A DNA stretch of 64,000 bases from Sphingomonas sp. (GCF_026460985.1 NZ_JAPKNM010000001.1:243190-307189), one strand, 5' to 3'; numbered from the stretch's first letter, positions 37,914-46,329 are shown. The notes: a model not told the origin generated them from the letters alone. Numbers and translations: made by a program.

Positions 37914-38567
37914 ATGCTGAAATGGGTCGTCCCCGCCGGACTCGCCGCGGCCGCGTTGCTGCCGGCGATCGCCGCGCCCGTGGCCGAGCGCGCGGTGCCG
38001 ATCCCGCCGCCCGCGCAGGACGTGACCGGCGGCAAGGGCGAGCAGGTCGCGGTGCTCGCGGGCGGCTGCTTCTGGGGGATGGAGGCGGTCTTCCAGTCGG
38101 TGAAGGGCGTGCATTCGGTGACCAGCGGCTTCGCCGGCGGCACCAAGGCGACCGCGAGCTACGGCCAGGTCTCGACCGAGCGCACCGCCCATGCCGAGGC
38201 GATCCGCATCGTCTATGATCCTCGGAAAGTCAGCTACGGCACGCTGCTGCGCATCTATTTCTCGGTCGCGCACGATCCGACCCAGCTGAACCGCCAGGGC
38301 CCTGATGTCGGCCCGAGCTATCGCTCGGCGATCTTCCCGCAGGACGGGGCGCAGAAGCGCGTCGCCGCGGCCTATATCGCCCAGCTCGGCCGCACCAAGG
38401 CCTGGGCCAAGCCGATCGTCACGCGGATCGAGAGCGGCACCTTCTATCCCGCCGAGGCCAAGCACCAGGACTTCTTCTGGCGCAACCCGACTCACCCCTA
38501 CATCGTGCGTTGGGACAAACCCAAGGTCGCCGCCTTCCGCAACGCGTTTCCGCAACTGGCGAACTGA
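37914..38567 (+). CDS. msrA: Peptide-methionine (S)-S-oxide reductase MsrA, exported form
   Basis: MsrA reduces the S-epimer of methionine sulfoxide. The 217-residue protein has a signal peptide (MLKWVVPAGLAAAALLPAIAAP) and then the MsrA domain with the catalytic motif AGGCFWGMEAVFQSVKGV (cysteine near residue 54), SGFAGGTKATASYGQVSTERTAHAEAIRI and FYPAEAKHQDFFW. The signal suggests repair of envelope proteins, unlike the cytoplasmic MsrB at 15525-15959. The gene follows aspC by 26 bp and is followed by a repeat element. Confidence 0.95.
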   Translation: MLKWVVPAGLAAAALLPAIAAPVAERAVPIPPPAQDVTGGKGEQVAVLAGGCFWGMEAVFQSVKGVHSVTSGFAGGTKATASYGQVSTERTAHAEAIRIVYDPRKVSYGTLLRIYFSVAHDPTQLNRQGPDVGPSYRSAIFPQDGAQKRVAAAYIAQLGRTKAWAKPIVTRIESGTFYPAEAKHQDFFWRNPTHPYIVRWDKPKVAAFRNAFPQLAN

Positions 38568-38569
38568 CA

Positions 38570-38695
38570 ATCCTCCCCCGCCAGGGGGAGGTGGCATGCG
38601 AAGCATGACGGAGGGGGCGGAAGCACGATGGCCAGTGAGTCGCTTACCTCCCCCTCCGTCGCCTTCGGCGACACCTCCCCCTGGCGGGGGAGGAT
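38570..38695. repeat. Paired-palindrome intergenic repeat, CCTCCCCCGCCAGG type
   Basis: ATCCTCCCCCGCCAGGGGGA starts at 38570 and the inverted copy ends at 38695. The interior has GGCATGCGAAGCATGACGGA on one side and GTCGCCTTCGGCGAC on the other. Compared with 3214-3339 the whole element is inverted, with close sequence agreement across arms and interior. It lies in the convergent gap between msrA and DUF1489. Confidence 0.85.
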
Positions 38696-38701
38696 AAAGC
38701 A

Positions 38702-39103
38702 TCAGATCAGCCCCATCGCCGCCAGCTCGCCGACCAGCGCCGGGGGCAGCTCGGAGATCCCCGCCCCCGCCTCGCCCAGATCGGGCGGCGCGTCCTTGCC
38801 CTCGAGATAGCGCCAGCCTTGGTGCGCGCGCTTGGGCCGCGCCTGGACGAGGACCAGCTTGGGCTCGAGATAGATCGCCACGCGCCCGCCCTCGGCCTCT
38901 CCGAAGCCGAGGATCGGCGAACGGCCGACCAGTTGGTGCTTGATGATCCAGAACAGCGAGCCGCCGACAATTTCCTCGTGTCGCTTGGGCAGGTAGCGCG
39001 TCGTCAGGAAGGCGGGCAGGTGCGCGGCCTTGAGCGCGAGGCGTTCCTGCAGATAGTCGATGCTGTCGCAGCCATAGGCGACTTTGGTCAGGTGTAGCGG
39101 CAC
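38702..39103 (-). CDS. DUF1489 family protein
   Basis: A 133-residue protein of the alphaproteobacterial DUF1489 family, role unknown. Landmarks are LHLTKVAYGCDSIDYLQERL at the start, TTRYLPKRHEEIVGGSLFWIIKHQLVGRSPILGF in the middle, and LVLVQARPKRAHQGWRYLEGKDAPPDL near the C-terminus. No signal peptide or membrane segment is seen. The start is a GTG at 39103. It follows mgtE by 31 bp on the same strand. Confidence 0.88.
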   Translation of the reverse strand: MPLHLTKVAYGCDSIDYLQERLALKAAHLPAFLTTRYLPKRHEEIVGGSLFWIIKHQLVGRSPILGFGEAEGGRVAIYLEPKLVLVQARPKRAHQGWRYLEGKDAPPDLGEAGAGISELPPALVGELAAMGLI

Positions 39104-39134
39104 GCGGTCAATCTGGGGTCGGAGAGCGCGGCGA

Positions 39135-40538
39135 TCAACCGACCAGCCCGCTGGCGGTGGCGAGTCCCAGAAAGGCGAGGAAGCCCATCGAATCGGTCAC
39201 CATGGTGACGAAGATCGACGAGGCGACCGCGGGATCGGCCCTGAACCGTTCGAGCGTCACCGGTACGAGCACCCCGGCGAGTCCGGCGATGAAGATATTG
39301 GCGAGCATCGCGGCCGCGATCACGCAGCCCAGCCCGGCGTCGCGGAACACCGTGCCGATGCCCAGCCCGATCACCGCCGCGACGGTCAGCCCGTTGAGGA
39401 TCGCGATCGTGATCTCGCGCCGGATCGCGCGCACCGTGTTCGATTGGGTGAGCTGGTTGGTGGCGAGCGCGCGCACGGTCACCGCCAGCGTCTGGGTGCC
39501 GGCATTGCCGCCGACGCCGGCGACGATCGGCATCAGCGCGGCGAGCATTGCCTTCTGCGCGATCGTCGCGTCGAAGAAGAAGACGATCGTCGCGGGCACC
39601 AGCGCCGTCACCAGATTGGTGAGCAGCCAGCGCACCCGGCCCTTGTAGCTGTCGAGCACCGGCTCGTTGATGTCGCCCTCGCCTGCGCCCGACAGGCGGA
39701 GGATGTCCTCGCCCGCCTCTTCGGAGATGATGTGGACGACGTCGTCGACGGTGATCATGCCGACCAGCCGGCCGCTGCTGTCGACCACCGCGGCCGAGAT
39801 CAGCGCGTACTTCTGGAAGCGCAGCGCCACTTCCTCCTGATCCATGTCGGCCGGGATCAGCGTCTGCTCGCGCTTCATCACGTCGCCGATCGAGACCGCG
39901 CGCGGGGTGCGCAGGATCCAGCTCAGGTGGCAGGTGCCGACCGGATGGTGCGCCGGATCGACGACGAAGATTTCCCAGAAGTCAGTGGTGAGCTCTTCGT
40001 TGCGCCGGAGATAGTCGAGCACGTCGCCGACGGTCCAATGCTCGGGCACCGCGATCAGCTCGCGCTGCATCAGGCGGCCGGCGGTCTCCTCGGGGTAGGA
40101 AAGCGCTTCCTCGATCGCGGCGCGGTCGTCGGGGTCGAGCGCGCGGAGCACCTCGCGCTGGTCCTCGACATCCATGTCCTCGATGATCGCGACGGCGTCG
40201 TCGGTATCGAGCTCGGCGGCGATGTCGGCGACCTGGTGCGGCTCAAGCGCGTCGACCAGCGCCTCGCGCACCCAGTCGTTCATCTCGGCAAGCACGTCGC
40301 CGTCGATCAGGTCGGAGATCGCCGCGGCGAGCGCCGGGCGCAGTTCGGCGGGGGTCAGCTCGACCAGGTCGGCGATGTCGGCGGGGTGGAGCGGGGCGAC
40401 GCGGGCATGCGCCGCCTCGGCGTCGCCGGCCTCGACCGCCTCGAGCACCGCGCTGACGAATTCGGGCTTGAGCCGGTCGTCCTCGTCGAGCTCGCTTTCG
40501 GGCGCGTGCGTCTCCGGGTGAAGTTCGGTCTCGCTCAT
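39135..40538 (-). CDS. mgtE: Magnesium transporter MgtE
   Basis: MgtE is a Mg2+-gated magnesium channel of the inner membrane. The 467-residue protein has an N-terminal superhelical MgtE-N domain (about 25-140, with HPADIADLVELTPAELRPAL), two CBS domains (about 150-270, GRLMQRELIAVPEHWTVGDVLDYLRR and VVDSSGRLVGMITVDDVVHII) and five membrane helices from RVRWLLTNLVTALVP onward, including MPIVAGVGGNAGTQTLAVTVRAL, the pore motif. The length is normal. I saw no M-box riboswitch upstream. Confidence 0.96.
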   Translation of the reverse strand: MSETELHPETHAPESELDEDDRLKPEFVSAVLEAVEAGDAEAAHARVAPLHPADIADLVELTPAELRPALAAAISDLIDGDVLAEMNDWVREALVDALEPHQVADIAAELDTDDAVAIIEDMDVEDQREVLRALDPDDRAAIEEALSYPEETAGRLMQRELIAVPEHWTVGDVLDYLRRNEELTTDFWEIFVVDPAHHPVGTCHLSWILRTPRAVSIGDVMKREQTLIPADMDQEEVALRFQKYALISAAVVDSSGRLVGMITVDDVVHIISEEAGEDILRLSGAGEGDINEPVLDSYKGRVRWLLTNLVTALVPATIVFFFDATIAQKAMLAALMPIVAGVGGNAGTQTLAVTVRALATNQLTQSNTVRAIRREITIAILNGLTVAAVIGLGIGTVFRDAGLGCVIAAAMLANIFIAGLAGVLVPVTLERFRADPAVASSIFVTMVTDSMGFLAFLGLATASGLVG

Positions 40539-40613
40539 CGTCCGACCTCCCTGTTGCGCCCGGTCGCGCCGCTCCTAGCGCGCCCACTCGCCACTGCCAA
40601 TGCGGCGCGCATG

Positions 40614-40630
40614 TTGCAAGCCACTCGCAA
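40614..40630. promoter_or_regulatory. TTGC-N9-GCAA palindrome upstream of the cyclophilin gene
   Basis: TTGCAAGCCACTCGCAA lies 43 bp before the peptidylprolyl isomerase ATG. It matches the site upstream of sucC (17090-17106) at 14 of 17 positions, differing only in the three central-left bases. It resembles a Fur-type box; the regulator is not known. Confidence 0.45.
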
Positions 40631-40672
40631 CCTGCTTAGGGCCGCAGCTAAATCGGTTTCACGGAGTAACCC

Positions 40673-41125
40673 ATGTCGGCACCCAGCACGCTCGTCCTGA
40701 CCCTCGATACCGGCGATGTCCGCATCAAGCTGCGCCCCGATCTCGCGCCCCAGCATGTCGAGCGGATCGCCAAGCTTGCCGACGAGGGCTTTTATGACGG
40801 CGTGGTCTTCCACCGCGTGATCGACGGATTCATGGCGCAGGGCGGCGATCCCTCGGGCACCGGCATGGGCGGCTCGAAGGAGCCCAATCTGCCGCAGGAG
40901 TTCAACGCCGAGCCGCACGTCCGCGGCGTCTGCTCGATGGCGCGGACCAACGATCCGAACAGCGCCAACTCGCAATTCTTCATCTGCCTCGACGACGCGA
41001 CCTTCCTCGATCGCCAGTATACGGTGTGGGGCGCGGTGACCGAGGGCATGGAGAATGTCGACGCGCTCCCCAAGGGCGAGCCCCCGCGCAACCCGGGCAA
41101 GATCGTCAAGGCGCGGACGGAGTAA
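40673..41125 (+). CDS. Peptidylprolyl cis-trans isomerase (cyclophilin type)
   Basis: A 150-residue cytoplasmic cyclophilin that speeds proline isomerisation during folding. It has LVLTLDTGDVRIKLRPDLAPQHVERIAKLADEGFYDG and the signature VVFHRVIDGFMAQGGDPSGTGMGG with the active-site FHRVI and Q residues, then SMARTNDPNSANSQFFIC and the proline-pocket phenylalanine and tryptophan (TVWGAVTEGMENVD). No signal peptide is present. An ACGGAG Shine-Dalgarno lies seven bases upstream. A repeat follows the stop. Confidence 0.95.
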   Translation: MSAPSTLVLTLDTGDVRIKLRPDLAPQHVERIAKLADEGFYDGVVFHRVIDGFMAQGGDPSGTGMGGSKEPNLPQEFNAEPHVRGVCSMARTNDPNSANSQFFICLDDATFLDRQYTVWGAVTEGMENVDALPKGEPPRNPGKIVKARTE

Positions 41126-41127
41126 TT

Positions 41128-41210
41128 CGTCACCCCGGCGAAAGCCGGGGTCTCCCGCCGTAAGCGACACGCCTGCCGCCTGAGGTCCCGGCTTTCGCCG
41201 GGATGACGGT
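41128..41210. repeat. Paired-palindrome intergenic repeat, GTCACCCCGGC type
   Basis: CGTCACCCCGGCGAAAGCCG at 41128 and the inverted copy GGCTTTCGCCGGGATGACGG ending near 41210 flank about 32 bp. Each arm is also a hairpin (CCCCGGCGAAAGCCGGGG). It lies in the convergent gap between the cyclophilin and LysR genes and touches the LysR stop codon. Confidence 0.85.
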
Positions 41211-42100
41211 CAGAGCCCCTCGGCGTCGAGGGCTTCGATCAGCCAGTCGTGGAAGATCCGTACCGGGCGCTGGCCGAGCGCGCGGGGGCGGCAGACGAAC
41301 CAGTAGCTGTAATGGCTCTCCACCGTCAGGTCGAAGAGCTGGACGAGCCGCTGGTCGCGTGCCGCCTCGAAATGCGATTCGAGCATGAAGGCGACGCCGA
41401 GCCCCTGCGCCGCCGCCTCGAGCATCAGGTTGCCCGAATCGAAATGGTCGATCGCCAGCGGCTCGAGATCGGGGAAGCCCGCCGCGGCGCGCCACGCGGT
41501 GAAGGTCTCGGGCATGTCGCGATGGACGAGCGCGGTGAGCTTGGCGAGCTGCTCGGGCCGCGTGACGGGATCGGGGCCTTCGACCAGCGCCCGCGATCCG
41601 ATGACGTGCACGCGGTTCCGGTCGAGCCGCTTCGAATAGAAGCCCGGATCGATGTCGCGCGCGATCACGATCGCGGCGTCGAGCCCGTCGCCGAGCCGCG
41701 CCACGCCATAACCCGCCGTATCCACGTCCAGATGCAGCTCGGGATGCTTGCGCTTGAGCTCGGGGAGCTTGGGCAGCAGCCGCTGCGTCGCGAACAGGGG
41801 GAGCACGCCGAGGCGCAGCCGCAGCAATTCGCTGCCGCTGGTCATCGCCTCGACCGCATCGGTCATCGCGTCGAGCGCGGGCGCGATCAGCCCGAGCAGC
41901 CGGTCGCCGTCGTCGTTGAGCCGCAGCGCCTGGTGCCGGCGCTCGAACAGGGGCTTGCCGATGAAGCGCTCGAGCGACTGGATGCGCCGGCTGAGCGCGG
42001 GCGACGAAAGCGCGAGCTCCTCGGCGGCGGCCTTGATCGAGCCGAGCCGCGCGACCTGGACGAAAGCCTCGATGGCGGTGAGGGGTGGTAGCCTTCGCAT
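41210..42100 (-). CDS. LysR-family transcriptional regulator
   Basis: A 296-residue LTTR, similar in form to the GcvA subgroup. The N-terminal winged helix reads LPPLTAIEAFVQVARLGSIKAAAEELALSSPALSRRIQSLERFIGKPLFERR (about 4-55), followed by the two-lobed effector domain (LRLGVLPLFATQRLLPKLPELKRKHPELHLDV onward) ending HDWLIEALDAEGL. LTTRs usually control a divergent gene. Here that neighbour is a CDC48-type ATPase, with a perfect palindrome and a candidate small RNA between them. The effector is unknown. Confidence 0.93.
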   Translation of the reverse strand: MRRLPPLTAIEAFVQVARLGSIKAAAEELALSSPALSRRIQSLERFIGKPLFERRHQALRLNDDGDRLLGLIAPALDAMTDAVEAMTSGSELLRLRLGVLPLFATQRLLPKLPELKRKHPELHLDVDTAGYGVARLGDGLDAAIVIARDIDPGFYSKRLDRNRVHVIGSRALVEGPDPVTRPEQLAKLTALVHRDMPETFTAWRAAAGFPDLEPLAIDHFDSGNLMLEAAAQGLGVAFMLESHFEAARDQRLVQLFDLTVESHYSYWFVCRPRALGQRPVRIFHDWLIEALDAEGL

Positions 42101-42201
42101 ACGCCTCTATTGTGCACTGCGTCACGAGCTTCGCCGAGTTCCCGTGCGCAGGCAAGCCCAGAAACTGCCCTTACGGCCCAGTATCGTTCCGCTTGAGCGC
42201 G

Positions 42202-42218
42202 ATTGCAACCTTTGCAAT
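42202..42218. promoter_or_regulatory. Perfect palindrome (LTTR-type) between LysR and CDC48 genes
   Basis: ATTGCAA (42202-42208), CCT, TTGCAAT (42212-42218) is a perfect 7-3-7 inverted repeat containing a symmetric T-N11-A (42204 and 42216), the hallmark of LysR-type binding sites. It lies 102 bp upstream of the LysR start codon and 22 bp before the -35 of a candidate rightward promoter. Confidence 0.5.
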
Positions 42219-42239
42219 TCGACTGAATGCATTTCGCAC

Positions 42240-42336
42240 TTGCACAAAAATTCGCCGCACTGCACATATTGCGTGCCTTTCAGGCATCCTCTCCTAAAAC
42301 TTTTCCGGCGGGTCCTTGCGGCCCGCCATTTTTTTT
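42240..42336 (+). ncRNA. Candidate small RNA or attenuated leader upstream of the CDC48 gene
   Basis: A possible promoter (TTGCAC at 42240-42245 and CATATT at 42265-42270, spacing 19) would start a transcript near 42276. It would carry or abut a small hairpin TGCCT-TTC-AGGCA (42274-42286), then an unpaired pyrimidine run TCCTCTCCT (42287-42295) that could pair with Shine-Dalgarno sequences, then a strong intrinsic terminator. No reading frame of note is inside. It could equally be the 5' leader of the CDC48 gene with attenuation. Confidence 0.45.
42307..42336 (+). terminator. Intrinsic terminator with no upstream gene
   Basis: GGCGGGTCC (42307-42315) and GGCCCGCC (42320-42327) form a GC stem with a 4-base loop and one bulge, followed by ATTTTTTTT. 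This is the best intrinsic terminator I saw in the window. The nearest upstream rightward gene ends at 41125, beyond an opposing LysR gene, so it must end a separate transcript. Confidence 0.8.
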
Positions 42337-42398
42337 GCCCTCTCGCGGCACGGAAACCGCGTTCCTATGTTCCCGCTTCATTGCCTGAAGGAAATGAA

Positions 42399-44687
42399 GT
42401 GGCGGACGAAGAATCGAGAGGAAGCAAGCTCCAGGTCGCCAATAGCCGGCCCGAGGATAGCGGCCGGGGGCTCGCGCATATCCCGCGCAGCCAGATGGCG
42501 GCGCTCGGCATCACCGAAGGCGACGTGATCGAGATCGTCGGCAAGCGCGCCACGCCGGCGCGCGCGGTGCTGCCTTATGCCGAGGACGAGGGGCTCGAGC
42601 TGCTGCGCATCGACGGCCTCCAGCGCGCCAATGCCGGCGTCGGCTCGGGCGATTTCGTCGAGGTGCGCAAGGCGGTGTCCAAGCCGGCGGCGCGTGTGGT
42701 GTTCGCGCCCGCCCAGGCCAATCTCCGCCTCCAGGGCTCGGCCCAGGCGCTCCAGCGCACCTTTTACGGCCGACCGCTCGCGCAGGGCGACATCGTCGCG
42801 ACCGCCGGACATCACCGCGTCGTCGATCCCAACGTCCAGCGCTGGGTCAACGCGCCGGCCTATGCGCTGCAGGAGATCCGGCTCGCAGTAGTCTCGGCCA
42901 CGCCCAAGGGCATCGTCCATATCGACGAGAATACCGAGGTCGAGCTGCGGCCCGAATATGAGGAAGCCTCGGAGAGCCGGCGCGCCGACGTCACCTATGA
43001 CGATATCGGCGGCATGGCCGCGACGATCGACCAGTTGCGCGAGATGGTCGAGTTGCCCTTGCGCTATCCCGAACTCTTCCAGCGCCTCGGCGTCGATCCG
43101 CCCAAGGGGGTGCTGCTCCACGGCCCGCCCGGCACCGGCAAGACGCGGCTCGCCCGCGCGGTGGCGAACGAGAGCGACGCCAATTTCCACTTGATCAACG
43201 GCCCCGAGATCATGGGCTCGGCCTATGGCGAGTCCGAGGGCCGGCTGCGTCAGGTGTTCGAGGAAGCCGCCAAGTCCGCGCCGTCGATCGTGTTCATCGA
43301 CGAGGTCGATTCGATCGCGCCCAAGCGCGGGCAGGTCTCGGGCGAGGCCGAGAAGCGCCTCGTCGCGCAATTGCTCACGCTGATGGACGGGCTCGAGGCG
43401 CGCGCCAACATCGTCGTCATCGCCGCGACCAACCGGCCCGAGGCGATCGACGAGGCGCTGCGCCGGCCGGGCCGGTTCGACCGCGAGATCGTGGTGGGCG
43501 TGCCCGACGAGCGCGGCCGCCGCGAGATTCTCGGCATCCATACGCGCGGCATGCCGCTCGGCGACAAGGTCGATCTGGGCGAGCTCGCGCGGACGACCTA
43601 TGGTTTCGTCGGCGCCGATCTCGCCGCGCTCACCCGCGAGGCGGCGATCGAGGCGGTGCGGCGGCTGATGCCCAAGCTCAACCTCGAGGATCACAGCATC
43701 CCGCCCGAAGTGCTCGACACGCTCTCGGTGACGCGCGAGGATTTCCTGGAGGCGCTGAAGCGCGTCCAGCCTTCGGCGATGCGCGAAGTGATGGTCGAGG
43801 CGCCGCGCGTCCGCTGGGACGATGTCGGCGGGCTCGACGATGCGCAGATGCGGCTCAAGGAAGGCGTCGAGCTGCCCCTGAAGGACCCCGACGCGTTCCG
43901 ACGCCTCGGCATCCGCCCGGCCAAGGGCTTCCTGCTCTACGGGCCCCCGGGCACCGGCAAGACCCTGCTCGCCAAGGCAGTCGCGCGCGAGGCGGAGGCG
44001 AATTTCATCGCCACCAAGTCGAGCGACCTGCTCAGCAAATGGTATGGCGAAAGCGAGCAGCAGATCGCCCGACTGTTCGCCCGCGCGCGCCAGGTCGCCC
44101 CCTGCGTGATCTTCATCGACGAACTCGACAGCCTCGTCCCCGCGCGCGGCGGCGGGATGGGCGAGCCGCAGGCGACCGAGCGCGTGGTCAACACGATCTT
44201 GTCGGAGATGGATGGGCTTGAGGAGCTCCAGTCGGTGGTCGTCATCGGCGCGAGCAACCGGCCCAATCTGATCGATGCGGCGCTGCTGCGTCCGGGGCGG
44301 TTCGACGAGCTGATCTATGTCGGCGTGCCGGACCGGGCCGGACGCGAGCGGATCCTGCGAATCCAGACGGGCAAGATGCCGCTCGCGAGCGATGTCGATC
44401 TCGGCGCGATCGCCGAAGAGGCCGAACGCTATACCGGCGCCGATCTCGAGGACGTGGTTCGCCGCGCCGGCTTGGTCGCGCTCCGCCAGTCGCTGGGCGC
44501 GCGCGAAGTCACCATGGCGCATTTCGAGGAGGCCCTGGCCGATACGCGGGCGACGGTGACGCCCGAGATGGAGCAGGAATACGAAGCGATGTCGGGACGG
44601 CTCAAGCAGCAGGCCTCGGCGATCCAGCCCTTGGGGTTCATTGCGCCGGGGATGCTCCGCGGCCGGGGTCCGAAGGGCGAAGACTGA
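42399..44687 (+). CDS. CDC48/VAT-type AAA+ ATPase with two AAA domains
   Basis: A 762-residue homologue of archaeal VAT and eukaryotic CDC48/p97 unfoldases. The N-terminal double-psi barrel domain (about 10-180) is followed by D1 with Walker A GPPGTGKT at 242-249 and Walker [16 protein letters not shown], and D2 with GPPGTGKT at 515-522 and [16 protein letters not shown]. Pore loops are aromatic in both rings (SAYGESE in D1, KWYGESE in D2), as in VAT rather than p97. No C-terminal HbYX motif is present. The start is a GTG at 42399 with GAAGGA upstream. The 3' end overlaps the MFS gene by 50 bp. Confidence 0.93.
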   Translation: MADEESRGSKLQVANSRPEDSGRGLAHIPRSQMAALGITEGDVIEIVGKRATPARAVLPYAEDEGLELLRIDGLQRANAGVGSGDFVEVRKAVSKPAARVVFAPAQANLRLQGSAQALQRTFYGRPLAQGDIVATAGHHRVVDPNVQRWVNAPAYALQEIRLAVVSATPKGIVHIDENTEVELRPEYEEASESRRADVTYDDIGGMAATIDQLREMVELPLRYPELFQRLGVDPPKGVLLHGPPGTGKTRLARAVANESDANFHLINGPEIMGSAYGESEGRLRQVFEEAAKSAPSIVFIDEVDSIAPKRGQVSGEAEKRLVAQLLTLMDGLEARANIVVIAATNRPEAIDEALRRPGRFDREIVVGVPDERGRREILGIHTRGMPLGDKVDLGELARTTYGFVGADLAALTREAAIEAVRRLMPKLNLEDHSIPPEVLDTLSVTREDFLEALKRVQPSAMREVMVEAPRVRWDDVGGLDDAQMRLKEGVELPLKDPDAFRRLGIRPAKGFLLYGPPGTGKTLLAKAVAREAEANFIATKSSDLLSKWYGESEQQIARLFARARQVAPCVIFIDELDSLVPARGGGMGEPQATERVVNTILSEMDGLEELQSVVVIGASNRPNLIDAALLRPGRFDELIYVGVPDRAGRERILRIQTGKMPLASDVDLGAIAEEAERYTGADLEDVVRRAGLVALRQSLGAREVTMAHFEEALADTRATVTPEMEQEYEAMSGRLKQQASAIQPLGFIAPGMLRGRGPKGED

Positions 44688-45948
44688 GCCAGGCATAAGC
44701 GAGCAGGCAGGCGAGCGCGGCGGCCGCGGCCAGATAGGGCAGCGGCCGCCACAGCTCGTACAGCCCCACACCGATCGACGGGCCGAGCACGAAGGCGGCG
44801 CCGTTGACCGAGGTGACCTTGCCCGCCACCGATCCCTGCGCGTCGGGTCCTACCGCGAGCGACGAGCCCGCGGTGAATCCCGGTCGCGCCAGCCCCATGC
44901 CGAGCGAAGTCAGCGCATAGCCGAGCGCGATCCCGTAGAGCGAGGTGGCGCTGCCGGTGGCGACGCAACCCACCACGCCCAGCGCCGCGCCGGCGAGCAC
45001 CAGCGCGCGGGGCTTGAGGTCGAGCATCGGGATGAGCCCCCATTGCGCGAGCAATGCCGCTCCCGCGCCCATCATCAGCACCAGCCCGGTGGGCTGGAGC
45101 GCGTCGATCGGCGAGACCGCCAGTCGATCGATGATCAGGAAGCCGATCGCCTGGCCGGTCATTGCCTGGGCGTGACCGATCACGAGCCCACTGATGATCC
45201 AGGCGCGCACCCGCGGGTCGAAATAGCCGATCTTCTCGCTCGACGGCGCGGTCGCCGCAGTGACGGTCGCGCCGGTCGCCTGCCCGCCGATCGAGGGATA
45301 GCTCGCCGCCGCGCCGTGCTCGAAGCCTTCGTCCTGTGGGAGCAGCCGTACCACTGCGATCCAGATCGCCGCGCCGATCGCCGCCGCGACGAAGGCGGGC
45401 CCTGCCAGCCCGATCTCGGGTCCGCCGCTCCAGACGTGGCCGAGCACGAGATAGGGGGCGATGGCGGGCCCCAGGATCGTCCCCAGCCCAAAGGCCGAGG
45501 CGAGCAGGGTGAGCGCCTGCGTCCGCTCCTCGCGCGTCGTCCGCCCCGCGACGATCGCCTGCACCGCCGGCGGCGCTGCCGAGCCGAACGTCCCGTAGAT
45601 CACGCGCGCCGCGATGAAGGCGACGAAGGTGGCGAGCGGCCCGAGCACGCCGTTGATGCCGAGCATCAGGAAGATGCCGCACAGCAAAAGCGACACGGTG
45701 AACCCCGCGACGCCGAGCAGCACCATCGCGCGCCGGCCGTGCCGGTCCGACCGGTTGGCCCAGAAGGGCGCGGCGATCACCCAGAGCAAGGCCGAAACCG
45801 AGAAGACCGCCGCCACCGCGCTGTCCGCGGCGCCGAGCGAGCGGCCCAGCGCGGGCAGCACCGATTGCAGCGCGGTGTTCCCCGCCGCGATCGCCAGCAT
45901 CACGGCGAAGAGCAAGGCGAAGGTGCGATCGAAGCCGCGGACGTTCAT
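44638..45948 (-). CDS. Major facilitator superfamily transporter
   Basis: A 436-residue inner-membrane transporter with twelve predicted helices. The loop 2-3 motif WANRSDRHGRRAMVLLG is the MFS signature, and the first half resembles drug/proton antiporters (TetA-like, with GLGTILGPAIAPYLV at helix 5). A soluble loop of about 45 residues (LPQDEGFEHGAAASYPSIGG onward) separates the two halves. The start at 45948 overlaps the ABM gene stop. The 3' end overlaps the convergent CDC48 gene by 50 bp. The substrate is unknown. Confidence 0.9.
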   Translation of the reverse strand: MNVRGFDRTFALLFAVMLAIAAGNTALQSVLPALGRSLGAADSAVAAVFSVSALLWVIAAPFWANRSDRHGRRAMVLLGVAGFTVSLLLCGIFLMLGINGVLGPLATFVAFIAARVIYGTFGSAAPPAVQAIVAGRTTREERTQALTLLASAFGLGTILGPAIAPYLVLGHVWSGGPEIGLAGPAFVAAAIGAAIWIAVVRLLPQDEGFEHGAAASYPSIGGQATGATVTAATAPSSEKIGYFDPRVRAWIISGLVIGHAQAMTGQAIGFLIIDRLAVSPIDALQPTGLVLMMGAGAALLAQWGLIPMLDLKPRALVLAGAALGVVGCVATGSATSLYGIALGYALTSLGMGLARPGFTAGSSLAVGPDAQGSVAGKVTSVNGAAFVLGPSIGVGLYELWRPLPYLAAAAALACLLAYAWLSLRPSDPGRGASPAQ

Positions 45949-46265
45949 TCGCGTATCCACGAATAGCTGCGGGTGATGTCGGCGACGTGGAGGCGGTACC
46001 ATTTGTACCAGCGGCCCCGCCCCGCCTCGCGCGTCGCGGCATGCTCCGGGTGGTTGCGCCATGCCACCGCGCTCGCCTCGTCGGCCCAATAGCTGAGCGT
46101 GATGCCGAGGCCGCCGGCCGAGACGCTGTCGATCCCGCGATAGCCGGGCTGCTCGGCGGCGAGGCTGTCCATCGCTTGCGCCGCGATGGCATAGCCCTCG
46201 GCATCGTCGCCGGTGCGTTCGGAGACGAACATCACCGCCAGCTGCCCCGTGCGATCCTCGGCCAT
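45945..46265 (-). CDS. Antibiotic biosynthesis monooxygenase (ABM) domain protein
   Basis: A 106-residue ferredoxin-like fold protein: QLAVMFVSERTGDDAEGYAIAAQAMDSLAAEQPGYRGIDS, then ITLSYWADEASAVAWRNHPEHAATREAGRGRWYKWYRLHVADI. The W-x-WRNHPEH region is typical of small ABM proteins, some of which are oxygenases or haem-binding. The ATG at 46265 was chosen because upstream codons are unlike the family. Its stop overlaps the MFS start (ATGA), so the pair is co-translated. That suggests modification plus export of a small molecule, which is inference. Confidence 0.85.
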   Translation of the reverse strand: MAEDRTGQLAVMFVSERTGDDAEGYAIAAQAMDSLAAEQPGYRGIDSVSAGGLGITLSYWADEASAVAWRNHPEHAATREAGRGRWYKWYRLHVADITRSYSWIRE

Positions 46266-46329
46266 ATGCGCCTCCCTGTCGCGGGATTCGATAGGCACTT
46301 TGGCGCCCCGCGCAAACCCGCTACCGCGC

